The notes: generated by a model from the letters alone, not told the origin. A stretch of DNA of 22,452 nucleotides from Spongospora subterranea f. sp. subterranea (GCA_049724395.1 JAUGWO010000341.1:1-22452); one strand, 5' to 3'; shown: positions 8,499 through 18,458, counted from the stretch's first letter. A program made the numbers and translations.

Positions 8499-10610
8499 GG
8501 AATGTCAGCAACATAGATCTGGTGGCGCCTGAGGGTAACGTTTCCGGCCTCCGTTTCCAGGGAAACATCGAAAAGTACATAGCGGGAGCAGGTGGCCTCC
8601 TGATCGTTCGCCATTCGAAAAGTGATTGGCTCTATGGGAATAGCCAAATTGGGGAAGTTGATATAAAACTCTTTACTCATTACGGAAAAATCCGCACCAT
8701 CATCTATTGTTATGGGGACGACGGCTTTTGCTGAGCCTACCGACAGAACGGCCGTTCTTAAAGTACGTTGAGAGGAAATTTCGGTCACGTTTTCAGATAT
8801 TGAACATGCGAAATTTCAATTTCAGGTGGAGAAGTAAGAGTAGGGAAGGGGGAAACTGTTTCGAACGTCACGCGGGAAACACCTGGCGTCGAGATGGGCC
8901 GATCTTCCGAATATTCGTAAACCGTAGAAAGGGGAGGGCTAGCCGTAGAGACTCGCTTGATAAACGGTTTCTCTGATTTGTGGCGTTGTGGAAAACCAGA
9001 ATGAGTTCTGCTGGAGTCTTCGGCAGGTGTTTGCGTCCGATGCTGAGAAAAACGGTTGTTTACAAAGTTTTCAGGGCGGTTGGACTCTGGAGGATTATGG
9101 TGATTACGGTTGGTGGAAAAGGTTTCAGGGCGATTAGAAGAACCGAAGTTTGGTCGCGAATCTCGTCTCTGTGGTGGGTGTGAGGCAAAAGTTTCCGCCG
9201 CTTGGATCATACTAAGGTTGCTTTCGCAGTCTCGGGCTAGACTGAAAATATCCTCGAGTCGACTAACCTTTCGACCAGATGCGTAGACCATTGCACTGAA
9301 AAGGGCTGTGCGGGAACGCAGGGAATGTAGGAATAAGCGGCAACATGTCGGTTCCGAGATGGAAAAATTTGGTGATACCTCTTTAGCAAAGCGGTAGTAC
9401 TGGTCGAACCTGGAAACATATTCTGCTTTTTTTTTTTTTTTTTGTGATTGAGTTCGCATTTTTCATGCAGGTTTGCCGGTCCCTTGGCTATCGGGCTAAG
9501 ATTCACTTTTTCGGCTCTCGCCTCTAAAGCTCCTCCCAGTAGCAAGCTCGCACTTGCAATAGATACCTTCGCTGAATGTTCTGCAGTCTGACCGACATTG
9601 TAGTAGTGTGAGGTTGATCCCATGACCTGACTCACTAAAAACCCCCTTACCAATAGGACACGGGGGAAAATTCCCTTACGGAACACCACAATGCCTTGAA
9701 CCCAAGTCGCATCATTACAAATCAGCTGTCTATTTTTCCAGAGGTTCGTTCCTGCCATGCTCAACCTTCGCTCTACTTCCGTATTAGCTGGCCAACCTTA
9801 GGGTGTTCCCCAAAATCCCTGCCCACGGGGTTTTCGAACTCAAGTCTCACACTGACCTGTTCTGCGATAGATTCAGTGGGGAAAGGTACGGAGCACTCTG
9901 TAGCTTGTGGCGAATGGTATCCTCGAGAGCGCCGGGATCTGCTGCCGAGGCATACCGCTCCGCTAGGGACCCGAAAAGTTCTTCGCTTGTCGAAGCATCC
10001 ATTAGCACGGCTCGTTCCTGGGCTTGCCCAACTAGACAACAGTAAAGATGTTGCAGTCTGGCATCATCTCCAAGTAATCGGGTTAGCTTGGTGAAGCGCG
10101 CCCTAAAGGAAAAAAATTTGAAGGATCGGACAATCAGACGATCGTCATCCGATAGGCTTCTGATATCCGCTGTGCCCAGGTAGCGAAAGGCATCATCAGT
10201 AGAAATAATCTCACTGAACTTTGGTAGTTCAGACGAGAAAATGGGATAAGTTTTCGTGGCAGGAGCTTGAGCAGAGACAGCGGGCTCGTCAGTCTTTGAC
10301 TCTTTACAAAGTTGCAGTAGCAGCTGGCTCATCACTTGGTTGGTTTGTTGCTGTTGTTGCATAAAACTTGTGAAAACAGCTTGGAGTGAGGCAGAGGGAT
10401 CCAGATAAGAGATTTTTGGTTTGGCATCAGAAATTTGGTTCGTCGGTACAGAAGAAGGGGTTATGGTTGGTTGGGCATCAGAACTTCGGTTGGTCGGTAT
10501 AGAAGAAGGTGTCATGGGATTGTTGCTGGTTTTCCCTGACCTCAATTGCATAAACTTTTACGCCCTAAGGAGAAAGCACAGTGATCACTGTTGCAGCCCA
10601 AGGGCGTAGA
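8499..10610 (-). mobile_element. Ty3/gypsy-like LTR-retrotransposon fossil: gag and protease, interrupted by a SINE
   Basis: On the minus strand a Gag begins near 10551 with MQLRSGKT, typical of gypsy-type Gag starts. It has a Gln-rich segment and a capsid-like domain containing FRYLGTADIRSLSDDDRL. Gag continues beyond a SINE insertion (9427-9857) with a Ser/Asn/Pro-rich C-terminal half. A retropepsin-like domain then follows (about 8788-8499) with the active-site-like motif ITIDDGADFSVMS. No RT or integrase is present: the element stops at the LINE poly-A. It is broken. It is older than the SINE, and probably older than the LINE that abuts it. No LTRs were identified. Confidence 0.7.
9427..9857 (-). 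mobile_element. SINE copy inserted in the gypsy-like gag
   Basis: In minus orientation this copy starts near GGTCAGTGTGAGACTTGAG and ends in CAATCACA plus a 17-base A-run (poly-T at 9427-9443 on the plus strand). Compared with the copy at 12371 it lacks the first about 45 nt of the head, as expected from 5' truncation during target-primed reverse transcription. TTCTGC (9421-9426 and 9860-9865) flanks it as a short duplication, 6 bp perfect. It is highly similar to the copy at 12371-12843, so it is fairly young. An open frame of about 110 residues runs through it but is probably not coding (see the rejected list). Confidence 0.85.
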
Positions 10611-10704
10611 ACTAGAACGTTCAGTCAAAAAGCTCTGTATTCATAATACGTACGGAATGCGTACGGACAGGTATTACGGACAGGTATGAGAAGAGCGCTA
10701 AGGC
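10552..10704. other. Short interval between the gypsy-like gag and the second LINE fragment
   Basis: No gene is seen. It holds a perfect 12-bp palindrome, CAGTGATCACTG (about 10581-10592), and a 13-bp direct repeat TACGGACAGGTAT in tandem (10662-10674 and 10675-10687). The left part is probably leader sequence of the minus-strand LTR element. Confidence 0.4.
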
Positions 10705-11655
10705 GCATCAAACACACTTGTTGTTTAACGAACACGCGCGGAGAGACCAAATAACTGTCAACAAGGTAAAAATCAAAACTGCAGACACAATTAGCTATGT
10801 GACAGCAAATGACGAGAATCACCACTCAACATTCAAAATAGACCTCAAAGAAGTAGCAAAAGATATAAGATCAAGATGTAAATTGATGAGAGCTCTGAGA
10901 AAATATCGAATCCCTTACTTAACTTTTCAAAAAATATGCCAAGGTTTTATAGGTGGAAAACTGAATTTCTATCTCTCATGGTTGGCAGCGGAGATCCATC
11001 AAACCATGAAAAACACTCTTCATCCAATAGAAATTGCATACAGAGACTATATGAGAACGTATACAGGATGTTTCCCCTCAACACCAATCCCATTACTACA
11101 TGCAATATCAGGTTCCCATTATTAAAAGATAAGATAATTACAGAGACAACAATGACAGTGATGTCTGCTCAGGCTAATATCACACTATTAGGCAGAGAAT
11201 ACACTGAATGGAATGGAGAAGGAGACGGATGGACCCCTCTAGGAGAAGTCTGGAAAGCGCTCAAAGAAAGAGTGCCTGACACATATGAGGCAGTACATAC
11301 TAGGACTGCAATAGAAACACCAATCCTGGAATGATTATATAAGGTCAAATACCACGCCTATAACAGAAAAAAGGCAATTAAAAAGCACAAAAAAGGAAAA
11401 CTACTACCGACAAACCCTGATATAGAATTATGGACAGATGGCAGTTTTAACAAGGATAAAGGAGGAGGAGCAGCAGCTCTTCTAATTGATTATACGAATA
11501 GAGATGAGAACCATGAACCTAGTGAACTGGTAACTGGTGTTAAACAAGGGAATAGAAGTGACATCATCATTTGAATGTGAGATAAGTGCACTGAATAGTG
11601 GACTGGATATAGCAATAGAACAGGACTATAAAGAAAGAAAGATCCATAGAATCGT
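10705..11655 (+). mobile_element. Internal fragment of a second LINE copy (RT thumb to RNase H)
   Basis: This stretch is homologous to about 6281-7240 of the full LINE. It encodes EHARRDQITVNKVKIKTADT, TFQKICQGFIGGKLNFYLSWL, GDGWTPLGEVWKALKERVPD and LPTNPDIELWTDGSFNKD. Both ends are missing, so it is a remnant cut by later events and not a simple 5'-truncated insertion. It has its own damage: a 1-bp deletion near 11110, a TGA at 11332-11334 and another frame change near 11545. It lacks the 1-bp insertion that breaks the full copy near 6600, which shows the two decayed independently. Confidence 0.9.
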
Positions 11656-13286
11656 CTGAAGCTGGAATCACGATTTCAGAACTGTGCCGCTTCGGGGTAT
11701 GCCGAGAAATGTTTTCGACAAACGCCGAAAGAGCGCTAAAATACCCTTTTGCATCGCGACCTCCTACATTGAGGTTGCTATTGCACGCAGACTCAAAAAA
11801 CGATGAACCTTGTCCGTGTACTGACAAACACCTCGAACAGTGAATTCCCGATCGAAGATCTGGCATATTCCGAAAACGTGTTCACAAGGCTCCTCGGAAC
11901 ATAACCTTGGATCAACAACTGCATCATTGGCAAATAAAAACAACGAACCGATACAATGGAGAATAAGGTTAAGCCGAGTGATGCGATGGATGCCAGTAAC
12001 TGAGTGAAACCAAATCAGGGAACTCCAAACATAGGCGATTCTAACGCGCCGGTCCAGATTTCGTTCGTTTGTAGCGGAAATAAGCAAACGAAGAAAAACA
12101 AGGCAAAGTGCAAGACAAGCCTTGTTCTCATTCGGTGCATTTGTTGTTAAAATCTGAGAAGTCGAAGGATGTTTTTGTAATTTGAATAGTTGACAGGTTA
12201 CAGTCAGGTTACCTTCTCGACGACTTCGGTCCTGCACAATTGTAAAACCTTGAGATCTGAGGCAAAATCTGATAGAACAAATAGATCTTTGTTTATAGGC
12301 GGGTTGCATAGTAGTAAGAGACAGCAATCTACTGGAGTACTTCCGATGAACTTAAATTGACCAACACAAAGTAGAGCTCGCTGGTTCTGGTCTGTCCCGG
12401 TTGGTGGCATGTTAGGACCAGGTCAGTGTGAGACTTGAGTTCGAAAACCCCGTGGGCAGGGATTTTGGGGAACATCCTAAGGTTGGCCAGCTGATACGCA
12501 AGTAGAGCGAAGGTTGAGCATGGCAGGGACGAACCTCTGGAAAAATAGGCAGCTGATTTGTAATGATGCGACTTGGGTTCAAGGCATTGTGGTGTTCCGT
12601 AAGGGAATTTTCCCCCGTGTCCTAATGGTAACGGGGTTTTTAGGGAGTCAGGTCATAAGATCAACCTCACACTACTACAATGTCGGTCAGACTGCAGAAC
12701 ATTCAGCGAAGGTATCTATTGCAAGTGCGAGCTTGTTACTGGGAGGAGTTTTAGAGGCGAGAGCCGAAAAAGTGAATTTTGGCCCGATAGCCAAGGGACC
12801 GGCAAACCTGCATGAAAAATGCGAACTCAAACACAGAAAAAAAGGGACTTCGCAATGCGATTAGCGTCTGAGGTTGAAACAGTGGCGGACGTGCCATCCA
12901 TGAAAGATGTCTATGAAAGAATTGGAAACCGACATGCGCAGGTCATACTTTCTTACCAAAGACGAAACTAAAAATTCGCGTTCATAAGCGACGCCATCGG
13001 TGCAAACACTCAACAAATTCAGCCCATCAACATTTTTCACAATATGCAAGAGGCTTTTGTTAAATCTATTGTCAGCATCATTTTTTTTACTGGGTCTAGC
13101 GGCCACAATGAACATTGGCGAAACCCCCTTTGGCACTTTTTGAACAGTGAGAACGCATACCTTCAAATAATGAGCGCATGAGAAACAGATATGGATGGAC
13201 AGAAATACTTTGATTTCAGGTCGAAATTTGGAGTTTGCAGATATGCATTCAGTACAGTTAGAGAAGGAAGGGTTCTCTATGTGCAA
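11656..13286 (-). pseudogene. Decayed gene of an uncharacterised multicopy protein type, split by a SINE
   Basis: In minus-strand order the fragments are: 13286-12861 with LLSVCTDGVAYEREFLVSSL and IDIFHGWHVRHCFNLRR; a SINE (12843-12371); about 12370-12204 with GQFKFIGSTPVDCCLL and LFVLSDFASDLKVLQLC; about 12240-11764 with VRIAYVWSSLIWF and CSEEPCEHVFGICQIFDREF; and about 11800-11656 with GRDAKGYFSALSAFVENI. From memory, motifs of the type STDG..., SDxASDxxVL and EPxEHxFG occur together in large uncharacterised invertebrate and protist proteins present in many copies, perhaps transposon-derived. I cannot confirm that here. There are at least two frame changes besides the SINE. The C-terminal end is cut by the LINE fragment. 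Function is unknown. Confidence 0.5.
12371..12843 (+). mobile_element. Full-length SINE copy, plus strand
   Basis: The copy has a possible tRNA-like head (about 12371-12460) with GGTTGGTGGCATGTTAGGAC as a loose A-box region and GAGTTCGAAAACCCC as a near B box about 35 bp downstream. A body of about 380 bp follows, then a short A-rich tail (AAACACAGAAAAAAAG). It matches the copies at 9427-9857 and 13746-14459 closely over the body. It lies inside the decayed minus-strand gene. No clean target-site duplication was found for this copy. Confidence 0.8.
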
Positions 13287-13733
13287 TGCATTGGTTTTAG
13301 TTCTTCGTCAGGGCAAACAAACCAATTTGGGCGCAACGATTTTGGGCTTTCGTTCGCAACAATGACGTTCGGATCTGTCCTTGGGGTGCTCTCGGGTTTT
13401 ATTTGATTTGGCGGTTTCACGTCGAGAATGAGCCATTTCATCAGCTTGTGTTTGGATCGGTTAATTCAAATTATATACGCAGCTGTGCTTGGAAGATGAG
13501 CCACAATATTGCCCAGAATTTGGATGAATCATTTTTCTTATTGTTCAAGTTGCAATGTGTTGTACAACAATGAGCACGCACATCCAGGCATCTCAAGTGG
13601 ATTACTATTTCGTTCGGTTTATTAGCTACTTCCTCAAACGCATATACACTACAGTATAAATAAAGTGTGTCACCAAACTTACCGCAGCTTCCCTGGACTC
13701 AATCGTGATCCAAATTGATCCAACACTAGGGGG
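13287..13733. other. No recognisable gene
   Basis: Upstream (minus sense) of the decayed gene I see only short open frames and no motifs. A CAGTATAAATAAAG sequence lies near 13653 and could be a core promoter or a poly-A signal; it is unsupported by any neighbouring gene. Confidence 0.4.
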
Positions 13734-13745
13734 TATCAAATATGA

Positions 13746-14459
13746 TATACTTTATTTTTTTGTGATTGTGTTCGGCATTTTGGTGCCAGGTTTGTAGTAC
13801 CCATATCTACAAGAGGGCCAAGACGAACTGGGTGTCAAAGATCATTCGCTAGACATCATTACCTTCGCTGAATGTTCTGCAGTCTGACCGACATTGTGAT
13901 AGTGTGAGGTTGATCCCATGTGTGGCAACTTGCCGTGTAAGTTGAGTTCAGACTTCTATCGCTTTTGTCAATCAATCAAATCTGTATTCTTCTTCCTTCT
14001 CTTCAGGCAGACCTCTATCGCAGGTTCCGCAGTCCGTGACGCATCTCTTCCAGTGACGCGGCCTTTGCTTCAGTCATGGTCCTGCCGTCTTACTGGTGGT
14101 CGCGCCGTCTTCTTAGTTTTTGCCTTTTGCAGGGAATATGTGGATTCGTTAGTCATGTGAATACATAATTAATACACATGACCCGACTTACAAAAACCCC
14201 CTAACCATTGGACACGGGGGAAATTCCCTGTACGGAACACCACAATTCCTTGAACCCAAGTCGCATCTTTACAAATCAGCTGTCTTTTTTTCAAGAGGTT
14301 CGTTCCTCGCATGCTCAACAACCTGCGCTCTACTTCCGTATTAGCTGGCCAACCTTAGGGTATTCCCCCAAATCCCTGCCAACGGGGTTTTCGAACTCAA
14401 GTCTCACACTGACTTGGTCCTAACCTGCCACCAACCGGGACAGACCAGAACCAAGCTAC
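13746..14459 (-). mobile_element. Full-length SINE with perfect 12-bp target-site duplication, split by an LTR-like insert
   Basis: TATCAAATATGA occurs at 13734-13745 and again at 14460-14471, exactly at the two ends. In minus orientation the SINE begins GTAGCTTGGTTCTGGTCTGT and ends CAATCACAAAAAAATAAAGTA. Without the 256-bp insert and its 4-bp duplication it is about 454 bp long, which fixes the size of the family. The 12-bp duplication and A-rich tail are the signature of LINE-driven retroposition. The tail-proximal 100 bp differ from the other copies more than the rest, suggesting a subfamily. Confidence 0.93.
13921..14176. mobile_element. Solo-LTR-like insert within the SINE
   Basis: The insert is 256 bp, begins TGTGGCAACT and ends AATACA, giving the TG...CA ends of an LTR. 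It is flanked by a 4-bp duplication CATG (13917-13920 and 14177-14180). The uninterrupted SINE copy at 9427-9857 reads CCCATGACCTGAC across this site, which confirms that it is an insertion. It contains no coding region. A 4-bp duplication suits Ty3/gypsy or Bel-type integration. The parent element is not seen in the window. It is younger than its host SINE. Confidence 0.7.
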
Positions 14460-14479
14460 TATCAAATATGAGAAAAAAT

Positions 14480-14510
14480 TCGATTTTCCCGCATCCGCCG
14501 GGAAAATCGA
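14480..14510. repeat. Perfect 12-bp inverted repeat with E2F-like cores
   Basis: TCGATTTTCCCG (14480-14491) and CGGGAAAATCGA (14499-14510) are perfect inverted arms with a 7-nt spacer. TTTCCCGC at 14485-14492 matches the E2F site TTTSSCGC. Two further ATCGATTTTC words occur within 120 bp downstream. No adjacent gene is supported, so a regulatory role is speculative. Confidence 0.45.
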
Positions 14511-15915
14511 CTTTGGCGAATGGGAAGTGGGTGGGTGGATGCTGTATGGCGTAAATAAAGTCCGCGAGATATCGATTTTCGTCTGAAATCACGATCTTCA
14601 AATAAGAATCGATTTTCAGGCCATTTAAACTGGGAAGACTTGGCTGAGTTTATATCAAATTGATGACTGGAATATTTGGCGGCAAATAGCTTATGGCAAA
14701 CCCTTCTAACAACGCTAGGACACCCATCGCGCATTCATCAATCAGTTTTATGAGTTGGAGTTTCACAGGCGATTGTTAAATTCATACGCTGGACATTATT
14801 TTCATTTGATCATGTTCGACGACAGGTACGAGGTTATCGGCTGAAATTGAATTCCCGTTCTGGAGTTGCGCCACAACACGGGGACATCGTTCGAGGAGAC
14901 AGCGACAAACCTCAGTATAGTCTGGCAACGGCTGTGATTGGCAATAATCAAAAGACAGACAAATCAATTTTCAGAACGACAATGGCCCTACGATGACTGA
15001 ATAGTCTCTGTCCCGGTCTATCTCGATATAACGGCGGTCGTGACACAGACCGGAAAACGTGCGACAATTCAGGATCACGTTCAGGACCTTTCGTTGTTGC
15101 GGTGGTCGTCGCCTCCAGGGAAGAAATGGTCTAAATCCCAATCCAATTCCTTTTGTTGAAATTCCATTCAATAAGGCAATTACCCCGACGAGTTCCTTTG
15201 ACAATCCAGTGGTCAATCTGCGATTGGAGCTGGCCTCGATCAAAACTGTTAATAGCTGCTTCTCAGTTCATCCTCCCAATAACTCATCAACGTTCGTGTC
15301 ATCTTTCCTCAATCAGAATAAATCGTGTGAACTGGTTGTCAAGAAAAATATGTATCTTCAAGAGTAATCACTAATTTACGCGAACTTGATCGCGACCGAA
15401 ATCGGATTACAGTTTGACCGGAATGAGAGGTGCTGGAGACCGTGATCCATTCCTCGGTAGCTGATCGGGATAATGGTCTTGGAGCTGTACAGGACTCCGA
15501 ACCAGATCGGGTGTGAATTTTCGGGCAATGTGGCAGAGAGAAAGTTGAATAGGTGGGAGAGGAGAATCGGGAATCTGAACCCTTATGTATAACACCTATA
15601 ACCGTTCGTCTTCATCCATGACTCTGAACTCATCCTTGGCCCATTAAAGAACCGCGCTACTGTAGCGCCATACAATTATTCTCCAATGCGGGTCCTCAAC
15701 TTGTTGGTATTGTTGCTTGAGGCGATCAGACCGACTCGATCTGTGACAACCGAATCTGGTCATGGTTGGGGCGAATCGCTTGGCTCCAATCAGGCCAATC
15801 TCGCCACAAGAATCGCCTCCTCGACTTGTTCGGTATGGATAACGGAATGTCGCTCCAAAGAATTGCGGAAATTCAGAGAGCATTGGTCGTTGCAGGACAC
15901 TATGTCGCCGTCGCA
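14511..15915. other. No confident gene
   Basis: There are several open frames of 60-100 codons on both strands (for example 15059-15367 plus and 14971-15243 minus). They have no recognisable motifs, biased composition or splice context that I can defend. The region may contain introns or upstream exons of the gene that ends at 17939, or old unrecognised repeats. Confidence 0.4.
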
Positions 15916-16603
15916 GGAGTGGGCAATGCTGCTGGACGAGACCAAGGATTTTCACTTTCCAGTATTCGAATATTCGAAATTGCAGTCAAATTTGCAGCCA
16001 CACAATTCCTTGTTGACGTTTCATTTTTCAACTATCAATGGGGTCGACCAGTTTGGTGAAAGGTCTTCGATGAATGTAATCGTTCAGTCCATCTTTATAT
16101 AAAGATTCGACTTGTTAAGTGCTGTTTTTAGGAATTTGACTGGAGGCCGGTTTCGATGATTGACGAGTCCCATATCAATATCGATTCTCAACGGTTGAGC
16201 CAAAAGGGCGAGAATCTCGATTGCCTTATCGAGAAATTTTTGTCGTCAAAGGACTTTCTCGAGAATCTCGTACCCGATAACACAAACGCCCACCAGTTTG
16301 GTGACAGTTCTTCCAAAAATTTAGCCGTTCAGTGCAAGAACAACTTGTGTTTCGGTTTGCTAATTTCGTCTTAGGATTGGAACTCGAACATGAGTTCAAA
16401 CCGTGATGCATCCCGAATCAGCATTGATGGTCAACAGTCACTTCAAATCGTAGAAGGCAAATCTTTCCATTGCCGCATCGAAAATACCATTAATTCGAAA
16501 CCCCAGCCTGTTGACGTTCGTGAAAATTTCATGCCAGTAAGAGATTGCCGAGAATCGTGATCACCAATATCTGCTTATGGCGTACTAAGATGGCTTTCCG
16601 CAG
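15916..16603 (+). repeat. Three degenerate tandem modules of about 245 bp, each exon-like plus intron-like
   Basis: Units start near 15916, 16161 and 16406. Units 1 and 2 share ACCAGTTTGGTGA followed by a TCTTC word and CGTTCAGT (16047 and 16292, offset 245). Units 2 and 3 encode similar peptides: SHINIDSQRLSQKGENLDCLIEK against SRISIDGQQSLQIVEGKSFHCRIEN. Each unit ends with an acceptor-like sequence: CTGTTTTTAG at 16130, TTTCGTCTTAG at 16374 and CTTTCCGCAG at 16603. This looks like tandem duplication of an exon-intron block. Reading phases do not allow units 1 and 2 to be spliced simply in series to unit 3. Confidence 0.45.
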
Positions 16604-17939
16604 CAAAATCGCAAAATGGTTTATTTTCGTAATTCCAAGTACTTGGCGGGATTGAGAGTGCTCTGTCGTCACCTAAACTGGGACCTGAATGAGGTCAAAG
16701 ACTATGATAGCCTCTGTGTGTTTCTGGTCAGATCTCGGGTTCCCCGCTCTCTCTGGGATTTGATGATCACACACGGTATCGTCTGTTTAGGGAAAGGAGA
16801 CGAATCTTGAACATGACAGTGTCCTCATGACGGAACAGATCATGAAACTACTGTTTCGCGGAAAGTCGGGGCGGAATAACGTTGAGGTCGGACAAAGCAA
16901 CATCGATGTTCCTGATCCAAAGCTCATTAACAGGGCGACCAGCACCTCGGAAAAACTGATCCGAATTTCGAATTTTGTTTTGAAACTGGTCTCTTGCAGA
17001 AAATCGGGATGCAGTATTAGTCCTAAGGTGATAACGTTTTTCAAGTTCATCTGTATCCCCGTCCTTCAATGTCTTGTGAAATGTTGTGGCAAAGACATTG
17101 ATCTGTTCCAGACACGTTGGGGAACGCTTTTCAAACACAGTGATTTCAAAACGAAATGCTGCCCAGGTCTCAGACCAAATCATCACATCTGCGGTTACCA
17201 GATGACGAAAATCGTCAGAAACCCTGAGAACAGGTTTTCATTCGCCTTTTTTAGAAAACTGATTAACATTTGTGCTTTCAGAGACAACGACTCCGGTTTA
17301 TTGGATCTCAAAGCTCTTGTTGTTGCTGTTTCACTGTCAAAAACTGCACAAGAAAAACTCAATATGTGCTGTCAATTCAATGAGAAATACCTATCAAGTG
17401 GCGCCATTGCTCGAAAGTCTCTCCGAACATATTATAACCAGACTCCGAGCCCCATCTGGGGGTGCTTTGTTCATCACTGTGGCCAAAATACAAATGAATG
17501 GATTCGAAAATGGGGCCCTGAATTCGCACATGGGGATTTCGGCAAACGGAAATGTCATGGCTTGGAGACCCATAGGTGCGGATCGATCGACCCGCCATTT
17601 GATATTTCAGAAAGACATGAACTTCGCAGTAAACCAACCCGAGATCTCCTCCCAGCGCTGTCCAAAATTGTTGAACAGTATGATCAGTTCATGATTACGA
17701 AAACAACATCACAGAGATCGCCTCATCCAGATTTAACCAGTTTGATCAGAGAATCCCTTCGTCCTATCTATAATTGTTTACATCGTCATTGCGCTGGATG
17801 TGTTGCGGAATTTGTTCGGCGATGGGGAGAATTCCTACCCTTCACCACGTTCAGTCGAAAATGTTGTCCTGGACCAGGCACAAAGGGATCTGATATCTGT
17901 CACTATTACTCTCTCGTCCCAAAGTTAGTTATGGGTTGA
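16390..17939 (+). CDS. Putative spliced host gene: protein with three Cys/Trp modules
   Basis: Proposed exons are 16390-16536, 16604-16693, 16791-17233 and 17282-17939. Intron 1 (67 bp) has donor CCA|GTAAGA and acceptor TTTCCGCAG with TACTAA upstream, and keeps phase 0. Intron 2 (acceptor CTGTTTAG at 16790) is tentative because its donor GAG|GTCAAA is weak. Intron 3 (48 bp) has donor AACAG|GTTTTC, branch-like CTGATTAAC and acceptor TGCTTTCAG; it is a multiple of three, so the frame is open either way. Counted from the in-frame Met at 16827, three modules (about residues 79-124, 209-252 and 313-361) fit C-x4-C-x10-W-G-x7-F-x4-C-x-G-x5to8-C exactly. The four shared cysteines could bind zinc or form two disulfides. 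I see no signal peptide or membrane segment. I do not recognise the family. The start exon is uncertain. Confidence 0.6.
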
Positions 17940-17978
17940 CCCTGCAATGACTCAACAAACAAGGTAGAGATGAAGTCA

Positions 17979-17984
17979 AATAAA
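17979..17984 (+). terminator. Polyadenylation signal AATAAA
   Basis: A canonical AATAAA lies 40 nt after the stop codon at 17937-17939 of the Cys/Trp module gene, the normal place for a compact eukaryotic 3' UTR. It supports 17939 as a real gene end. Confidence 0.55.
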
Positions 17985-18179
17985 CCTGATGGACTTAAGT
18001 GTAGTTTCACCAAGGAGGATTATTTTCTTGTATTCATATCAACTTTTCTCGGTATAATTCCGTTGGATTGTGGCCAACATTGGCCGAGATACATATGTGG
18101 ATTCAACAACTGCCTCCGTTATTGAATAGCTAGGTAGGCAACTCACACTTGACTGAAATCGTTTGATTTTGCTGTTACG

Positions 18180-18458
18180 ATGGAAATCGTTGTTGCGAAC
18201 GAGGCAGTACGGGATGCGACAGCCATGTCGGCAGGGACGATTTCCAACGAAGAGACCGATTTCGAGGCTTACGATCCCGATGATTTTGAATCAAGCGAAG
18301 ACGATGACGACCAGGATGGGTCGTGGAGTCAATTAAGAAATGTGAGAGGGGATATGGTGACACATCTCAGATCAAGGAACATGAGTCAAGAGTCGGGGGC
18401 ACCAGGATCAGTCCCGACAAGACTTGTTTTCATTGAAAGTATCTCTTATGTGTGGTGA
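18180..18458 (+). CDS. Small acidic ORF (hypothetical, possibly one exon)
   Basis: The frame encodes 92 residues with a strongly acidic stretch, DPDDFESSEDDDDQDG, at about residues 33-48. A Ser/Arg/Gln-containing tail includes THLRSRNMSQESGAPGS. No domain is recognised; acidic stretches like this occur in many nuclear proteins. The 3' half lies in the left arm of an inverted repeat. The right arm, read on the minus strand, encodes a related peptide (SLRSRNMSQ) with stops, so the segment was probably coding before it was copied. It may instead be a pseudogene or one exon of a larger gene. Confidence 0.35.
   Translation: MEIVVANEAVRDATAMSAGTISNEETDFEAYDPDDFESSEDDDDQDGSWSQLRNVRGDMVTHLRSRNMSQESGAPGSVPTRLVFIESISYVW

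Noticed and set aside
12514-12864. A shared open frame of about 110 residues in the two young SINE copies (also 9764-9430 on the minus strand)
   Set aside because: Most differences between the two copies change the amino acid (for example L/M, R/T, V/G, G/R, S/G), and the other copies do not keep the frame. The similarity reflects recent retroposition, not coding selection.
16096-16103. TATATAAA as a promoter TATA box for the Cys/Trp gene
   Set aside because: It lies in the intron-like part of a degenerate tandem unit, and no transcription start is supported nearby.
17377-17637. Minus-strand open frames opposite the Cys/Trp gene
   Set aside because: They are antisense shadows; the regular module spacing is seen only on the plus strand.
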